Source of the DNA: Algimonas arctica
GTDB lineage: Bacteria; Pseudomonadota; Alphaproteobacteria; Caulobacterales; Maricaulaceae
Reading direction: 5' to 3'
Assembly: GCF_014652695.1 (NCBI RefSeq)
Contig: NZ_BMZH01000010.1
Coordinates: 50,637-114,636, forward strand
Length of the DNA stretch: 64,000 bases
Positions 9,114 through 19,316 of this stretch are shown here, piece by piece. Position 1 is the first letter of the stretch, and every line of letters starts with the position of its first letter. The translations under genes and the position numbers were made by a program. The notes under the pieces were generated by a model. The model had not been told where the DNA came from. It saw only the letters and a list, made by a program, of their open reading frames with translations, and did not search any database.

Positions 9114-9458
9114 CTAAACAAAGGCCGCGAGAACGAGTCCCACAACACAGGCCAGCCATAAGATGGTCGCGACAAGGGTGTTCGCCAACTGGCCAAATGC
9201 GCGCAGGCCGCCGTCAAAGTAATCCATAATCACTTCGTCCATCTCGAGTTTACAGTAGAGGATGGCGGCCGACAGGAAGGCAATCATGCCGAGCGCGCCG
9301 TGCGTGCTGGACAGCCAATGGACGACACTGTCAGGACCGTGTTTGATCGTCAGGAGCGCGTGGATGGCCGCAAAGGGCAGACCAATGATGATACCCCAGC
9401 CAGCGAGGCCGTGCATCTTGAAATGTTTGGTGCCGTGTCCGGCAGAATTCGCGCTCAT
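9114..9458 (-). CDS. sdhD: Succinate dehydrogenase membrane anchor subunit
   Basis: 114-residue membrane anchor with three hydrophobic helices. It begins with a His-rich cytoplasmic segment and contains IHALLTIKHG and the STHGALG turn; together with SdhC it forms the ubiquinone pocket and holds haem b. Its start overlaps the sdhC stop by four bases, so translation is likely coupled. Sequence is divergent as usual for this subunit; position and topology carry the assignment. Confidence 0.88.
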   Translation of the reverse strand: MSANSAGHGTKHFKMHGLAGWGIIIGLPFAAIHALLTIKHGPDSVVHWLSSTHGALGMIAFLSAAILYCKLEMDEVIMDYFDGGLRAFGQLANTLVATILWLACVVGLVLAAFV

Positions 9459-9841
9459 GAGGAGACTCCAGCGTAAGTCAGGATCGCAGCCAAGGCGACA
9501 GCGATCAGGATCATGACGTAGGACAACATGTTATTGAGCTTCGGCTCCATCATCGCGCCGCGATTCCACACGGCGTGGCGAAGTTGCGCCAACGTCATGA
9601 AGATAAAAGCGAACAGGAACACGAACAGACCGATAGCGCCGAGCGGGCTAAACAACAGCCCCGCCAACGGTAGCTCACCCGTGAGGCCGAGAGCGAGCAA
9701 TCCCGCCGCGACGATGACTAAGGCGACATAACATATGATCGCGCTCGCCCGGTGCAGGATTGAGCTCAACATCGCGCCGTGCCAGCGCCATACTTGCAAA
9801 TGCGGCGACATCGGCCGCGGGTCAGTCCACTCGGATGACAT
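9455..9841 (-). CDS. sdhC: Succinate dehydrogenase cytochrome b556 subunit
   Basis: 128-residue three-helix subunit. The family signature is clear: RPMSPHLQVWRWH near the N-terminus followed by SILHRAS, where the Ser and Arg belong to the quinone site. It also has the later MTLAQLRHAVWN segment carrying a likely haem-ligand His. First gene of the sdhCDA unit, overlapping sdhD by four bases. Confidence 0.93.
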   Translation of the reverse strand: MSSEWTDPRPMSPHLQVWRWHGAMLSSILHRASAIICYVALVIVAAGLLALGLTGELPLAGLLFSPLGAIGLFVFLFAFIFMTLAQLRHAVWNRGAMMEPKLNNMLSYVMILIAVALAAILTYAGVSS

Positions 9842-10254
9842 GAAAACTCCAGCTCTTAAGCGAGCCGCAACTTACGTCGCGGTCCCGTCAGGTCAACTCT
9901 ATCGCAAAGAGGGATAAGGCTGGAGTCGGGTCGCATCAAGCCGCGATCCGTCGCAGAAGGCGATTTTGTTTGCGAGTGGGATGCAGTTGCGATCAAAGAG
10001 CTGTGATCGCGGTCGACAGACGGCGACGGGCCTTTTCTGCCGCAGCAGGGGCGAGATTGCGTCTGCGCCGCAAGGTTTTAGTCAGACATAGAAAAAGCGG
10101 CCCGAAGGCCGCTCGTCCATTACAGACGTAACGTATACACGAAGATGACTGACTTCCGGATTTAGCGCGCCCTTTGGAGCGCATGTGCAGAAGCATAAGC
10201 TTTGCTTCCGCACCACTTACGCGGCGTCGGAAACCCTATCGGGAAGCAATGCGA
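9842..10254. other. Intergenic stretch between sdhC and cpdR
   Basis: 413 bases that hold the sdhC upstream region and, at 10091-10113, a terminator for the cpdR transcript. Reading frames in it are either crossed by that hairpin or lack coding character. I see no tRNA or recognisable structured RNA. Confidence 0.5.
10091..10113 (-). terminator. Rho-independent terminator of cpdR
   Basis: AGCGGCC (10096-10102) and GGCCGCT (10107-10113) pair perfectly around CGAA; on the minus strand the stem is followed by TTTTTC. It lies about 140 bases downstream of cpdR. Confidence 0.8.
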
Positions 10255-10614
10255 TTACGCGGCAATCAAACGATCCACTTCGCTCACCAACTGGCGCAGG
10301 TGCACGGGCTTGGAAAGCACAGTCTGTTCGGATGCTTGGCTGTCGTCCATTGCAACGGCGGCAAAACCGGTGATGAACATAACTTTAATTCCGGGCGACA
10401 GGATCTCGGCCTGTTTGGCCAGCTCGATGCCATCAATGCCGGGCATCATAATATCGGTCAACAACAGGTCGAACGCACCGTCAGCGAACTTTAGCGCCCG
10501 CAAAGCGCGCTCCCCATCCGAACAGGCGATCACATTGTGACCCGCATTTTCCAGCGCTTTTTCAAAGAACCGACGCATATCCGCATCATCTTCGGCGTAG
10601 AGAATTGTTGCCAT
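10255..10614 (-). CDS. cpdR: CpdR-type single-domain response regulator
   Basis: 119-residue stand-alone receiver. Acidic pocket AEDD at 8-11, phosphoacceptor Asp54 in LLTDIMMPG and Lys in VLSKPVHL. The segment VMFITGFAAVAM and the PVHLRQLVSEV tail match CpdR proteins of Caulobacter and Rhizobiales, which in unphosphorylated form prime the ClpXP protease at the pole to degrade cell-cycle substrates. Divergent from the N-formylglutamate amidohydrolase gene, a neighbour I also associate with cpdR in related genomes. The assignment rests on sequence pattern and synteny. Confidence 0.88.
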   Translation of the reverse strand: MATILYAEDDADMRRFFEKALENAGHNVIACSDGERALRALKFADGAFDLLLTDIMMPGIDGIELAKQAEILSPGIKVMFITGFAAVAMDDSQASEQTVLSKPVHLRQLVSEVDRLIAA

Positions 10615-10787
10615 ATTTTTTCCACCCAGTCGTCTGGTTATACACTACCCGAAAGACAGCAAGGCGGCGAGCGCCAATTCTTTGTCTGGGTCAATCCGTC
10701 TTATCCTAGCACTATTTGTGCCTGAACATATGGCCTGCGACTTAAAAAACCCTGACGATCTATGTTTTCATGCGCTATAGATAACAG

Positions 10788-11687
10788 ATGACGAATAATC
10801 GTTCGGACAAGCCTGCGACCCTGAGCGTAACAGAACGCAACAGTCTAGCTGCGCTTACTCCCGGTCACATCATTGCGTATCCGACCGTTTGGCGGGCGGG
10901 CCTGATTTTCGCCTCACCCCATTCCGGTCATATCTATCCGCAAGCCTTTCGCGATGCCTCTATCCTGTCCGCCGCGCAGTTACGGCGCAATGAGGATATG
11001 TTTGTTGAGCGCTTGGTCGCGAGCGCTGTCCCGGCTGGTGCGCCCCTGCTCAGCGCACGATTCCCGCGCTGCTATGTCGATGTTAATCGCGCCCCAGACG
11101 AATTGCCGCAAGCCTGGTGTGATACGCCAATTAAGGAAACCGTTCGCGCCCAAGCGGGGATCGGCGTCGTCCCGACTCATATTGGGGAACGCAGTCCGAT
11201 CTATCGCCGCATGCCCAGCCGCGCCGATGCGCAGGCCCGCCTGACAGAATTATACCATCCTTACCACGCGGCGCTCGGCGCTTTGATCGCCGATGCGAAA
11301 GCCCTATTTGGACACGCGTTGCTCATCGATTGTCATTCTATGCCGGGGTTCGCCCCGATGGGCTCACGCCGCCCCGATATGATCTTGGGGGATCGGTTTG
11401 GCCGCTCCTGCCACCCGGAAACGCTGTCTTCACTACGCCAAATCCTTCAATCTGAAGGGTTTTCTGTCGCCGTAAATTATCCTTATGCTGGCGGATATGT
11501 GACCGAACATTACGGCCAACCCGAGACGGGCGTTGAAGTCGTTCAAGTGGAAATCAACCGCGACCTTTATCTCAATCCGGTGACGCTCGCCCCGAAACGC
11601 GGGTATGACCGCGTGCTGGAGCGGATGACCCGTATTATAGCGCAGATCATTGACGATCGCACACAGACTGCCCTCGCCGCGCAATAG
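10788..11687 (+). CDS. N-formylglutamate amidohydrolase family protein
   Basis: 299-residue hydrolase of the FGase family, which cleaves N-formylglutamate to formate and glutamate at the end of histidine degradation. SPHSGHIYP, the DVNRAP segment and LIDCHSMPG contain the expected metal-binding His and Asp residues. It stands beside cpdR, not in a hut operon, so histidine degradation is not the only possible role; other family members hydrolyse different acyl amino acids. Transcribed divergently from cpdR. Confidence 0.85.
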   Translation: MTNNRSDKPATLSVTERNSLAALTPGHIIAYPTVWRAGLIFASPHSGHIYPQAFRDASILSAAQLRRNEDMFVERLVASAVPAGAPLLSARFPRCYVDVNRAPDELPQAWCDTPIKETVRAQAGIGVVPTHIGERSPIYRRMPSRADAQARLTELYHPYHAALGALIADAKALFGHALLIDCHSMPGFAPMGSRRPDMILGDRFGRSCHPETLSSLRQILQSEGFSVAVNYPYAGGYVTEHYGQPETGVEVVQVEINRDLYLNPVTLAPKRGYDRVLERMTRIIAQIIDDRTQTALAAQ

Positions 11688-11892
11688 CGGCGCGCCGACC
11701 CCCCTACTGCCGGAGTCCCACCTGTCCAAAAACGGCACAGATTAGAGTTAAAATGATCAAAATCTGATCCGTTAACCTTAAAAAGCGAGTCAGATGGGCG
11801 GAATCTCTCCCGTATTAGGCGAACACCTTAGGAGATTCTGGCACGGCGATTGCTCCCTTGAGAGGCGAGATAAGTTTTTTGAGGATACGCCC

Positions 11893-12294
11893 ATGACAAG
11901 CGACATAGACCTTCACGTTGGCAAACGCCTTCGCCGCCGCCGCCGCCTTCTCGGCCTGACCCAGCAAGCTTTGGCTGAGCAAGTCGGCATCCGGTTCCAA
12001 CAGATTCAAAAATATGAGTGCGGAGCGAACCGCGTCTCTGCCGCTCGATTGTTCGAGCTCTCCGAAGCTTTGTCCGTGCCGGTGCAGTATTTTTATGAAG
12101 GCCTGTCAGAACGCGATCCATTTGGCAGCGAAGACCCGACCAATATCGCGTCCGACGTCTTGTCCAAGAAAGAAACGATGGACCTTGTTCGGGCCTATTA
12201 CGCCATGGGCGAAGGCCCGCGGAAACATTTGCTCGACCTAGCCAAATCGCTCGATCCGGGCACGAAACCCACCTTGCGATTGGTTGCCCCCTAG
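11893..12294 (+). CDS. XRE-family transcriptional regulator (PhrR/PraR-like)
   Basis: 133 residues with an N-terminal Cro/CI helix-turn-helix at about 15-68. The recognition segment FQQIQKYECGANRVSAARL is characteristic of a widespread alphaproteobacterial group that includes PhrR and PraR. The C-terminal half is a short helical tail ending SLDPGTKPTLRLV. The start at 11893 is preferred: GAGG lies just before it and it begins directly with the conserved part. A strong terminator follows. Targets unknown. Confidence 0.85.
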   Translation: MTSDIDLHVGKRLRRRRRLLGLTQQALAEQVGIRFQQIQKYECGANRVSAARLFELSEALSVPVQYFYEGLSERDPFGSEDPTNIASDVLSKKETMDLVRAYYAMGEGPRKHLLDLAKSLDPGTKPTLRLVAP

Positions 12295-12317
12295 AGCCTT
12301 ATAATCAGACTTGTTTC

Positions 12318-12353
12318 TTTTGGTCATTTTCACGCGGGTGAAAATGACCAAAA
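12318..12353. terminator. Strong bidirectional-type terminator
   Basis: Perfect 16-base arms (12318-12333 and 12338-12353) around GCGG. The arms begin TTTTGG and end CCAAAA, so T-runs follow the stem on both strands. It separates the XRE gene from hisN. Confidence 0.88.
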
Positions 12354-12392
12354 CAGGATGAATTGAGACGCGGTTTCGCCTAAGTCATCGAT

Positions 12393-13217
12393 ATGACATC
12401 TTCCCCCATCGCCGATCGACTCGCATTTTTCGACATATTGTCTACGGCGGCGCGTGCCATCACCCTGCCGTTGTTTCGCTCCGGCGTGGCGGCAGAGAAT
12501 AAAGCGCCCAGCGAAGGCAAGCCGGGCTACGACCCGGTGACGGAGGCCGATATTGAGGCCGAGCGTGAATTGCGCCGCCTCATCCGCGACCGCTTCCCGA
12601 ATGATTCCATCGAAGGCGAAGAGCTGCCGGGTCATCGCGGCACCAATGAATTTTCATGGACGCTGGACCCGATTGACGGAACACGCGGTTTTGTCGCCGG
12701 TGTTCCCGTCTGGAGCACACTGATCGCCCTGTCACAACACGGCGAGCCCGTGCTTGGCCTCATCGATCTACCCGCATTGAACATCCGGGCTTTCGGCGAT
12801 ATTTCCGGGGAACCGACCGCAACATTGATCCATGATGACGGTACGCAGACCCGCTTGACCGTGCGCACCATTGACGCGTTATCCTATGCGCGCCTTGGCT
12901 GCACCCAACCGTTCGGCATGTTCGGACCCGGCGAGCTGGCGGCTTATAAAATCATCCAAAGCGGCGTCGCCTTTTCGCGGCTCGGCTTGGATGCGTTCGG
13001 CTATGTAATGCTCGCCCAAGGCCGAATGGACCTCATAATCGAGGGCGGTCTGAAACCGTGCGATGTGCGCGCCCTGATGCCTGTTATCATCGGCGCGGGC
13101 GGGGTCATCACGGATTGGCATGGCGGAAATCCGAAAGACGGGCCACGATTGGTCGCTTGTGGGTCTCCGGCGTTGATGCCCGAACTTTACACCTATCTCG
13201 GCCGGGCGATGCTTTAG
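12393..13217 (+). CDS. hisN: Histidinol-phosphatase, inositol monophosphatase type
   Basis: 274-residue Mg-dependent phosphatase of the inositol monophosphatase fold, which in alphaproteobacteria supplies the histidinol-phosphate phosphatase step of histidine synthesis. Metal ligands are visible in EGEEL, in WTLDPIDGTRGF and near the end in GLKPCDVRAL. Placement next to the N-formylglutamate amidohydrolase gene matches my recollection of related genomes. The family also contains other sugar and inositol phosphatases; context favours HisN. Confidence 0.82.
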   Translation: MTSSPIADRLAFFDILSTAARAITLPLFRSGVAAENKAPSEGKPGYDPVTEADIEAERELRRLIRDRFPNDSIEGEELPGHRGTNEFSWTLDPIDGTRGFVAGVPVWSTLIALSQHGEPVLGLIDLPALNIRAFGDISGEPTATLIHDDGTQTRLTVRTIDALSYARLGCTQPFGMFGPGELAAYKIIQSGVAFSRLGLDAFGYVMLAQGRMDLIIEGGLKPCDVRALMPVIIGAGGVITDWHGGNPKDGPRLVACGSPALMPELYTYLGRAML

Positions 13218-13355
13218 CTCATCGGAGAGGCATCATCAGAACGCGCCGAAACCTTAAACCTCATCCACTTTATGCGGCGAAGCCTTGCGAGACGGCGGTC
13301 CCGGTCCCTATCTTTCCAACACATTACGGTGCCTATCCGTACAAAGGAGATATTT

Positions 13356-14822
13356 GTGAAACACGCCCTGATTTTGTCCGCCGCCGCTCTTGGTCTTATC
13401 GCTGCACCTGTCGCCCTATCCCAGGTTATCGTCGACGCGCCCAATACGACGACCCCTGACATGCAAACGGTTCAGCTGTTTGGCGGGGGCCATAATTCAT
13501 CCATGACATTTGATTCCAAGCGCGGCGTGCTGACGATGGCGCCGCTGCTCGAACAGGTCACACCCGCCGTTGTCTCAATCCGAACCGTCACAGAGAGTCA
13601 GGCCCCGGAAATGTCGGACGAGCGGATGGAGATGTTTGAGCGGTTCTTTGGCCAAGCGCCGCAGCAGCGCGGTCCCCGGGCCGGGTTAGGTTCGGGCGTT
13701 ATTGTCAATGCGAGCGAAGGTCTTATCCTGACCAACAACCATGTTGTGTCCGGCGCGGATGAAATTGAAATCACTTTAGGTGATCGCCGTGAGTTCATGG
13801 CCACAGTCGTCGGGGCTGACCCGCAAACTGATTTGGCCTTGCTTAAAATCGACGCGCGCAATCTTAAAGCGCTCAAAATCGCGAGCACAGATGACGTCAT
13901 GGTCGGCGATTATGTCATCGCCGTCGGCAATCCCTTTGGCCTCTCCTCGACTGTCACCAGCGGGATCATCTCCGCCTTGGGCCGTGAAAACCGCACAGGC
14001 GGCGGGAATGACCGTTATGAAGATTATATCCAGACCGACGCGGCCATTAATCCCGGCAATAGCGGCGGCGCGCTGGTCAATTCCAAAGGCGAATTAATCG
14101 GCATCAATACCGCGATCATCTCTCGCTCTGGCTCCAGCGCCGGGATTGGCTTTGCCATTCCGACCCGGACGATCACGAACGTCATGGCACAGCTAACCGA
14201 ATTCGGCGAAGTTCGTCGTGGCCGGATTGGTGTGCTGATCGGTGACTTGTCCCCTGAGCTGCGACAAGGGCTGGGACTGTCCTCGATCAAAGGCGCGCTT
14301 GTGCAACAAGTGACCGAGGATAGCCCCGCGGAAAAAGCCGGTCTAGAAAGCGGCGACGTGATCATTGCCTTTAACGGCGAAGATCTGGACGATAGTTCCG
14401 ACCTGCGCAATGCGGTTGGCCTACTGACCCCCGGCACAGACGCGGACATTACTTACATTCGCGATGGCAAACGCCGCACCAGCCGCATTACCGTCGAAGC
14501 GGTAAAGGAAGAGCGGGTCGCCTTGGACGAAAGCGTTGCGGATGAAATTCCGTCGATGGAGAGCTTCTCCGGTGCGACGATCACCGGCATTCCTGAAGAT
14601 CTTGACCTGCGTGACGGCGATAAAGGGGTCTATATCAGCGCCGTGCGGCCGAATTCCCGCGCCGCCCGCTCCGGTCTGCAAAAAGGCGACATTATCCGCC
14701 GGATCAATCGGACCGAGCTCACGAACCTAAAAAGCTTCGAGTTGTTCTTGGACAATAATGACGGCCCTTACGCGCTGGTCGTCGAACGCAACGGACAGAC
14801 CGCTTATTTGGGCGTGCGATAA
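13356..14822 (+). CDS. Do-type periplasmic serine protease (DegP/DegQ)
   Basis: 488-residue HtrA protease. A GTG start at 13356 is chosen: AGGAGA lies seven bases upstream and the protein then begins with a clean signal peptide (KHALILSAAALGLIAAP, cleavage near residue 22). The catalytic triad is His129 in TNNHVV, Asp159 in DPQTDLALLK and Ser236 in NPGNSGGAL. Two PDZ domains follow (about 285-375 and 405-488). It degrades or refolds damaged envelope proteins. Monocistronic, with a strong hairpin behind it. Confidence 0.93.
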   Translation: MKHALILSAAALGLIAAPVALSQVIVDAPNTTTPDMQTVQLFGGGHNSSMTFDSKRGVLTMAPLLEQVTPAVVSIRTVTESQAPEMSDERMEMFERFFGQAPQQRGPRAGLGSGVIVNASEGLILTNNHVVSGADEIEITLGDRREFMATVVGADPQTDLALLKIDARNLKALKIASTDDVMVGDYVIAVGNPFGLSSTVTSGIISALGRENRTGGGNDRYEDYIQTDAAINPGNSGGALVNSKGELIGINTAIISRSGSSAGIGFAIPTRTITNVMAQLTEFGEVRRGRIGVLIGDLSPELRQGLGLSSIKGALVQQVTEDSPAEKAGLESGDVIIAFNGEDLDDSSDLRNAVGLLTPGTDADITYIRDGKRRTSRITVEAVKEERVALDESVADEIPSMESFSGATITGIPEDLDLRDGDKGVYISAVRPNSRAARSGLQKGDIIRRINRTELTNLKSFELFLDNNDGPYALVVERNGQTAYLGVR

Positions 14823-14905
14823 CGGTTCGGCCCAGCCGTAATCATTGATTGATAATCAAATATAGCGACGCACCGTGAGCCTAAGCGAACGGCTAAAATC
14901 ATTCA

Positions 14906-14931
14906 GGGCCGGACGATCACTCGTCCGGCCC
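14906..14931. terminator. Terminator between convergent degP-like gene and carB
   Basis: GGGCCGGACGA (14906-14916) pairs perfectly with TCGTCCGGCCC (14921-14931) around TCAC. The T-run on either side is weak, but stem strength and the convergent position support termination. Confidence 0.75.
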
Positions 14932-14963
14932 TATATCGTTGGCTAAAAAATTAAATCTTGCGC

Positions 14964-17900
14964 CTAACCCGCCGCAATGCTCTGCAAACTCTCCACCTCA
15001 TAGCCACCTAGGCTTAGCTCTTTAATCGCCTCAACTGTCGCGCGGCTGGCGGCAAAGGTCGTGAAGTAGGGGATTTTTTGGTCGAGCGCGGTGCGGCGTA
15101 GCGAAAAGCTATCCTTGAGGGCTTGCTTGCCTTCGGTTGTGTTGAATACCAGCTGAATTTGACCGTTTTTCATTGCATCGACAATGTTCGGGCGACCTTC
15201 GTGGAATTTCTTGACGTACTCAACGGCCAGCCCTTGCGCGCGGAGATATTTGCACGTCCCGCCTGTGGCAACGATGGTAAAGCCTAAGTCGATCAGTTCG
15301 CGGGCCAGATCCGTCATCAGAGGTTTATGATCATCCTTGACCGAGATGAAAACCGCGCCGTCGCTTGGCAACGTGACACCGCCGCCCAGCTGGCTTTTGG
15401 CAAAGGCCACACCGAAACTATCCGCCAGACCCATGACTTCGCCCGTCGAGCGCATTTCAGGGCCGAGCACGGTGTCAACGCCGGGGAAACGGGCAAACGG
15501 GAAGACCGCTTCTTTGACCGCAATATATTTCTGCGGTCGCGTGGTGAGATCAAAGCTAGAGAGTTTTTCACCCGCCATGACTTTGGCGGCAATATTGGCA
15601 ACGGGCAGCCCGATGGCTTTGGCTACGAACGGGACCGTCCGGGACGCGCGCGGGTTGACCTCGATGAGGTAGACATCATCGCCCTTCACCGCGAATTGAA
15701 TATTCATCAATCCGACGACGCCGAGTTCCAGTGCCAGCAATCGCGCTTGGCGGCGCATTTCGTCCTGAATTTCAGTGGACAGCGTGTAAGGCGGTAGCGA
15801 GCACGCGCTATCGCCGGAATGGACGCCGGCTTCTTCGATATGTTCCATAATACCCGCGACGAACACATCCTCGCCGTCGCAAATCGCGTCGACATCGACC
15901 TCGACCGCGTCACGCAAATATTGATCGATCAGCAGCGGCGACTTGCCGGACACTTTTACCGCTTCCGTAATGTAGCGTTCCATTTCTGTGTCATTATCGA
16001 CAATTTCCATACCGCGTCCGCCGAGCACGTTGGACGGGCGCAGCACGACCGGATAGCCGACTTTCAGCACGGCTTCGCGGGCTTCCTTGGCGTTCCGCGC
16101 GATGCCGTTATTAGGCTGACGAAGCCCCAGTTTTTCAACCAGCGCCTTGAACCGTTCGCGGTCTTCGGCCCGGTCTAGCGCGTCGGATTTTGTGCCAAGC
16201 AGCGGGATGCCCGCCGCCTCTAGCGCGCTTGCCAGTTTCAACGGCGTCTGGCCACCAAACTGCACGACAACGCCGAGTAGTTCGCCGCTCATCATTTCGC
16301 CTTGGATCAATTCCAACACATCTTCTTCGGTCAGAGGTTCGAAATAAAGCCGATCTGACGTGTCGTAATCGGTCGAGACGGTTTCCGGGTTACAATTGAC
16401 CATGATCGATTCAATGCCGAGATCAGCCATCGCGTAAGCCGCATGGACGCAACAATAATCGAACTCAATGCCCTGCCCGATCCGGTTCGGACCGCCGCCC
16501 AATATGACGACTTTCTTCTTATCCATGACACGGGCTTCGTTCTCGACGACACCACCAAAACTCGGCGCTTCGTAAGTCGAGTACATATAGGGCGTCTTGG
16601 CCGCGAATTCGGCGGCACACGTATCGACGCGTTTATAGACGGGCCGAACCCCCGCTTTGTGACGCGTTTTACGCACTTTGGATTCTTTGGTGTCCGTGAG
16701 CTCCCCGATGCGTGCATCGGAAAAGCCTTCGGCTTTAATTGCGCGCCATTCGCGTTCGGTCTTGGGTAGGCCGTTTTGGGTCAGCCAACCTTCGGCTTTC
16801 ACCAACGTCTCGATCTGGCGCAGGAACCACTTATCGATCATCGTATATTGATAAATTTTATCGACACTCATGCCGTGGCGGAATGCTTGCGCGATAACGA
16901 GCAAACGGTCAGGCGCGAGGATCGACAGGCGCGCTTTGAGCGCAGATTTCAACGCCTCGGGATCGGACGTATCAAAGTCTATTTCGTTGAGCCCGGTTAG
17001 GCCCGTTTCAAGCGAGCGCAGCGCCTTTTGAAAACTTTCCGCAAAGGTCCGACCAATCGCCATCGCTTCGCCCACGGATTTCATCGCCGTGGTCAGGATC
17101 GGCTCGGCGCCGGGGAATTTCTCAAATGCAAAACGCGGGATTTTCGTGACGACGTAATCAATCGTCGGTTCGAACGCGGCGGGCGTCGCGCCCGTAATGT
17201 CATTGTCGAGTTCATCCAACGTGTAACCGACGGCCAGTTTCGCCGCGATCTTTGCAATCGGGAAGCCTGTCGCTTTGGACGCGAGGGCCGAGGAGCGAGA
17301 CACGCGCGGGTTCATTTCGATCACAACCATCCGGCCATCGACGGGATTGATCCCGAACTGCACATTGGATCCGCCCGTTTCAACGCCAATTTCGCGTAAC
17401 ACCGCGATCGAGGCATCCCGCATGATCTGATATTCTTTATCCGTCAGGGTCAGGGCTGGCGCGACCGTAATACTATCGCCCGTGTGCACGCCCATCGGAT
17501 CGATATTTTCAATGGAACAAATGATGATGCAATTATCCGCTTTGTCGCGGACGACTTCCATCTCATATTCTTTCCACCCGAGCAGGCTCTCATCCACCAG
17601 CACTTGGTTGGTCGGAGACGCGGAAAGGCCAGAGCGGATAATCTCGCGATATTCTTCGATATTATACGCCACACCGCCGCCGGTACCGCCCATGGTGAAG
17701 GCCGGGCGGATGATGGCGGGCAGGCCCGTATAATCGAGCGCATTGATGGCTTCCGCCACGCCCGCGGCAATGTCGGGCTTGCCGTCATCGCGCAGGGGCG
17801 CCGTGACGATGGTCGCGCGCGGATTTTCCAGCCCGATCTTGGTCATGGCTTCGGCGAAGCGCTCGCGGTTTTCCGCCTTGTCGATCACGTCCGCTTTCGC

Positions 17901-18251
17901 GCCAATCATCTCGACGCCGTATTTTTCCAGCACACCCATTTGTTCCAGCGCCAGCGCCGTGTTGAGCGCGGTCTGTCCGCCCATCGTCGGGAGGAGCGCG
18001 TCGGGCCGCTCAATGGCGATAATTTTCTCGACGATCTCCGGGGTGATCGGCTCGACGTAGGTTGCGTCCGCCATGTCCGGATCGGTCATAATCGTGGCCG
18101 GGTTGGAGTTCACCAGAATGACGCGGTAGCCCTCTTCGCGCAGCGCCTTACACGCCTGCACACCGGAATAATCGAACTCACACGCCTGCCCGATAATGAT
18201 CGGCCCCGCCCCAATGATCAGGATGGAATTGATGTCGGTACGTTTGGGCAT
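14964..18251 (-). CDS. carB: Carbamoyl-phosphate synthase large subunit
   Basis: 1095-residue synthetase subunit making carbamoyl phosphate for pyrimidines and arginine. Two ATP-grasp halves are visible: the first starts [20 protein letters not shown], the second [20 protein letters not shown] near residue 595. The C-terminal MGS-like allosteric domain contains [12 protein letters not shown]. The start is set at the conserved [10 protein letters not shown], 42 codons inside the longest frame. carA lies 34 kb away on the other strand. Expression follows its own promoter in the divergent region toward 18.3 kb. Confidence 0.98.
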   Translation of the reverse strand: MPKRTDINSILIIGAGPIIIGQACEFDYSGVQACKALREEGYRVILVNSNPATIMTDPDMADATYVEPITPEIVEKIIAIERPDALLPTMGGQTALNTALALEQMGVLEKYGVEMIGAKADVIDKAENRERFAEAMTKIGLENPRATIVTAPLRDDGKPDIAAGVAEAINALDYTGLPAIIRPAFTMGGTGGGVAYNIEEYREIIRSGLSASPTNQVLVDESLLGWKEYEMEVVRDKADNCIIICSIENIDPMGVHTGDSITVAPALTLTDKEYQIMRDASIAVLREIGVETGGSNVQFGINPVDGRMVVIEMNPRVSRSSALASKATGFPIAKIAAKLAVGYTLDELDNDITGATPAAFEPTIDYVVTKIPRFAFEKFPGAEPILTTAMKSVGEAMAIGRTFAESFQKALRSLETGLTGLNEIDFDTSDPEALKSALKARLSILAPDRLLVIAQAFRHGMSVDKIYQYTMIDKWFLRQIETLVKAEGWLTQNGLPKTEREWRAIKAEGFSDARIGELTDTKESKVRKTRHKAGVRPVYKRVDTCAAEFAAKTPYMYSTYEAPSFGGVVENEARVMDKKKVVILGGGPNRIGQGIEFDYCCVHAAYAMADLGIESIMVNCNPETVSTDYDTSDRLYFEPLTEEDVLELIQGEMMSGELLGVVVQFGGQTPLKLASALEAAGIPLLGTKSDALDRAEDRERFKALVEKLGLRQPNNGIARNAKEAREAVLKVGYPVVLRPSNVLGGRGMEIVDNDTEMERYITEAVKVSGKSPLLIDQYLRDAVEVDVDAICDGEDVFVAGIMEHIEEAGVHSGDSACSLPPYTLSTEIQDEMRRQARLLALELGVVGLMNIQFAVKGDDVYLIEVNPRASRTVPFVAKAIGLPVANIAAKVMAGEKLSSFDLTTRPQKYIAVKEAVFPFARFPGVDTVLGPEMRSTGEVMGLADSFGVAFAKSQLGGGVTLPSDGAVFISVKDDHKPLMTDLARELIDLGFTIVATGGTCKYLRAQGLAVEYVKKFHEGRPNIVDAMKNGQIQLVFNTTEGKQALKDSFSLRRTALDQKIPYFTTFAASRATVEAIKELSLGGYEVESLQSIAAG

Positions 18252-18427
18252 AGAGTCGCGATCCGTCACAGCGAAAAAGCAAATTTTCGCCTGATACGGG
18301 GATGCGCGCCGAGTCGCAAGAGTGGGGTGTGTGGGCGGAGTGCGTTTTGTGAGCCTGGCAACAGCGTATTTAACCAAGTCCTCCCTGCATAAGCGTTTAC
18401 AGTCTCCTCAAAACCTGCGGCATCCGG

Positions 18428-18871
18428 TTATAACGGACAGACGCTATAGTCGAACGTCTGGTCGTTCCATGGGGTTAGATTTATATTTCCAAGTTCGTCC
18501 TGAGTAACGGTGATGGTGCGGTCTGGCGAGGCGGCCCCTTCGACTTGGCAATCGGAAAGCGCATATTCCATCGTCGTCGCGTTGATCTCTCGCGCTTGCG
18601 TGATGTCACAGACGGTTTCTGAGACGCGAATGGCGGTCTCGGCGATGGTCAAGGTCCCCACGAGGACATCACAGGCGACACCGCTCATTGCGTAAGTCCC
18701 TGTGAGGTCGAGGTCGTCAAACTGAACGGCGGCCTTAGGCGTGGTCATCTCCGCAGTTGGCATCGTCTCAATCGGCGGTATCTCAATCATCTCGTTTTCC
18801 GCCACAGGCGCGTCGCAGGCGACAAGGAACACAGACACCATGAGTGTCGCGGTTGTGAGTTTGGTGAACAT
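18428..18871 (-). CDS. Putative lipoprotein, AprI/Inh-like
   Basis: 147 residues with a type II signal: MFTKLTTATLMVSVFLVAC, lipobox LVAC, mature Cys at 19. The mature part has a Thr/Glu/Pro-rich linker and a small domain with four further Cys residues. The pattern FDDLDLTGTYAMSG, a Cys pair and a terminal SVCPL is reminiscent of AprI/Inh-type protease-inhibitor folds, but I would not assign that. ATG at 18871 is preferred over 18886 because GGAAG precedes it. Confidence 0.6.
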   Translation of the reverse strand: MFTKLTTATLMVSVFLVACDAPVAENEMIEIPPIETMPTAEMTTPKAAVQFDDLDLTGTYAMSGVACDVLVGTLTIAETAIRVSETVCDITQAREINATTMEYALSDCQVEGAASPDRTITVTQDELGNINLTPWNDQTFDYSVCPL

Positions 18872-18988
18872 TGTAACTTCCGTCATTCATTGCGCCCGGC
18901 CCGGGCTGAATTCAGAGACAATTTTGTTCTTAATATGACGACCTTGCGAAAAGAGGCTGAAAGCGAGGCGCCAACACGCTCTGCCGCT

Positions 18989-19285
18989 TTAGGGTTTAAG
19001 GGGCGCGGCCTTAAAGATTTTCATATCTGGATTTTCTGCCAATAAAGGCCGCAAGTCACGGACAAATCCTTGCGAAGCCGCGAGCGCAAAATGGGCCTTT
19101 AAAGCCGGCATGTCTGCCCAATATTCGACAAAGACGAACCGGGCGGCATTCTCACTGTCGACGGAGACATTATGCGCGATACAGCCGGGCTCTTCGCGCG
19201 ATCGTTGCACATGCATGAGGCTGAGGTCGCGCACGGCGTCTTCATGACCTGGTTTGGCTGTTGCAGACCCGATAACAATGATCAT
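18989..19285 (-). CDS. Antibiotic biosynthesis monooxygenase-like (ABM) protein
   Basis: 98-residue ferredoxin-fold ABM-domain protein. The pattern IIVIGSATAKPGHED, QRSREEPGCIAHNV and FVEYWADMPALKAHF is typical of the YgiN/quinol monooxygenase group. ATG at 19285 follows AAGGAG, so the upstream GTG at 19291 is rejected. It is 31 bases downstream of the DUF1304 gene on the same strand and probably cotranscribed. Substrate unknown. Confidence 0.82.
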   Translation of the reverse strand: MIIVIGSATAKPGHEDAVRDLSLMHVQRSREEPGCIAHNVSVDSENAARFVFVEYWADMPALKAHFALAASQGFVRDLRPLLAENPDMKIFKAAPLKP

Positions 19286-19316
19286 CGCCACTCCTTAAGG
19301 TTTGTCGCTACGCAGG

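Noticed and set aside
9993..10196. Minus-strand 67-codon frame between sdhC and cpdR
   Set aside because: It is crossed by the cpdR terminator hairpin, has Arg-rich non-protein-like sequence and no family resemblance.
11740..11800. CtrA site upstream of the XRE gene
   Set aside because: TTAACCTTAA lacks the seven-base spacer; no TTAA-N7-TTAA is present there.
13272..13355. ATG start upstream of the Do-type protease
   Set aside because: The Arg-rich extension would precede the signal peptide; GTG at 13356 has a good ribosome site and a clean signal.
18252..18377. Extended N-terminus of carB
   Set aside because: CarB proteins begin at the [10 protein letters not shown] segment; the extra 42 residues are non-conserved.
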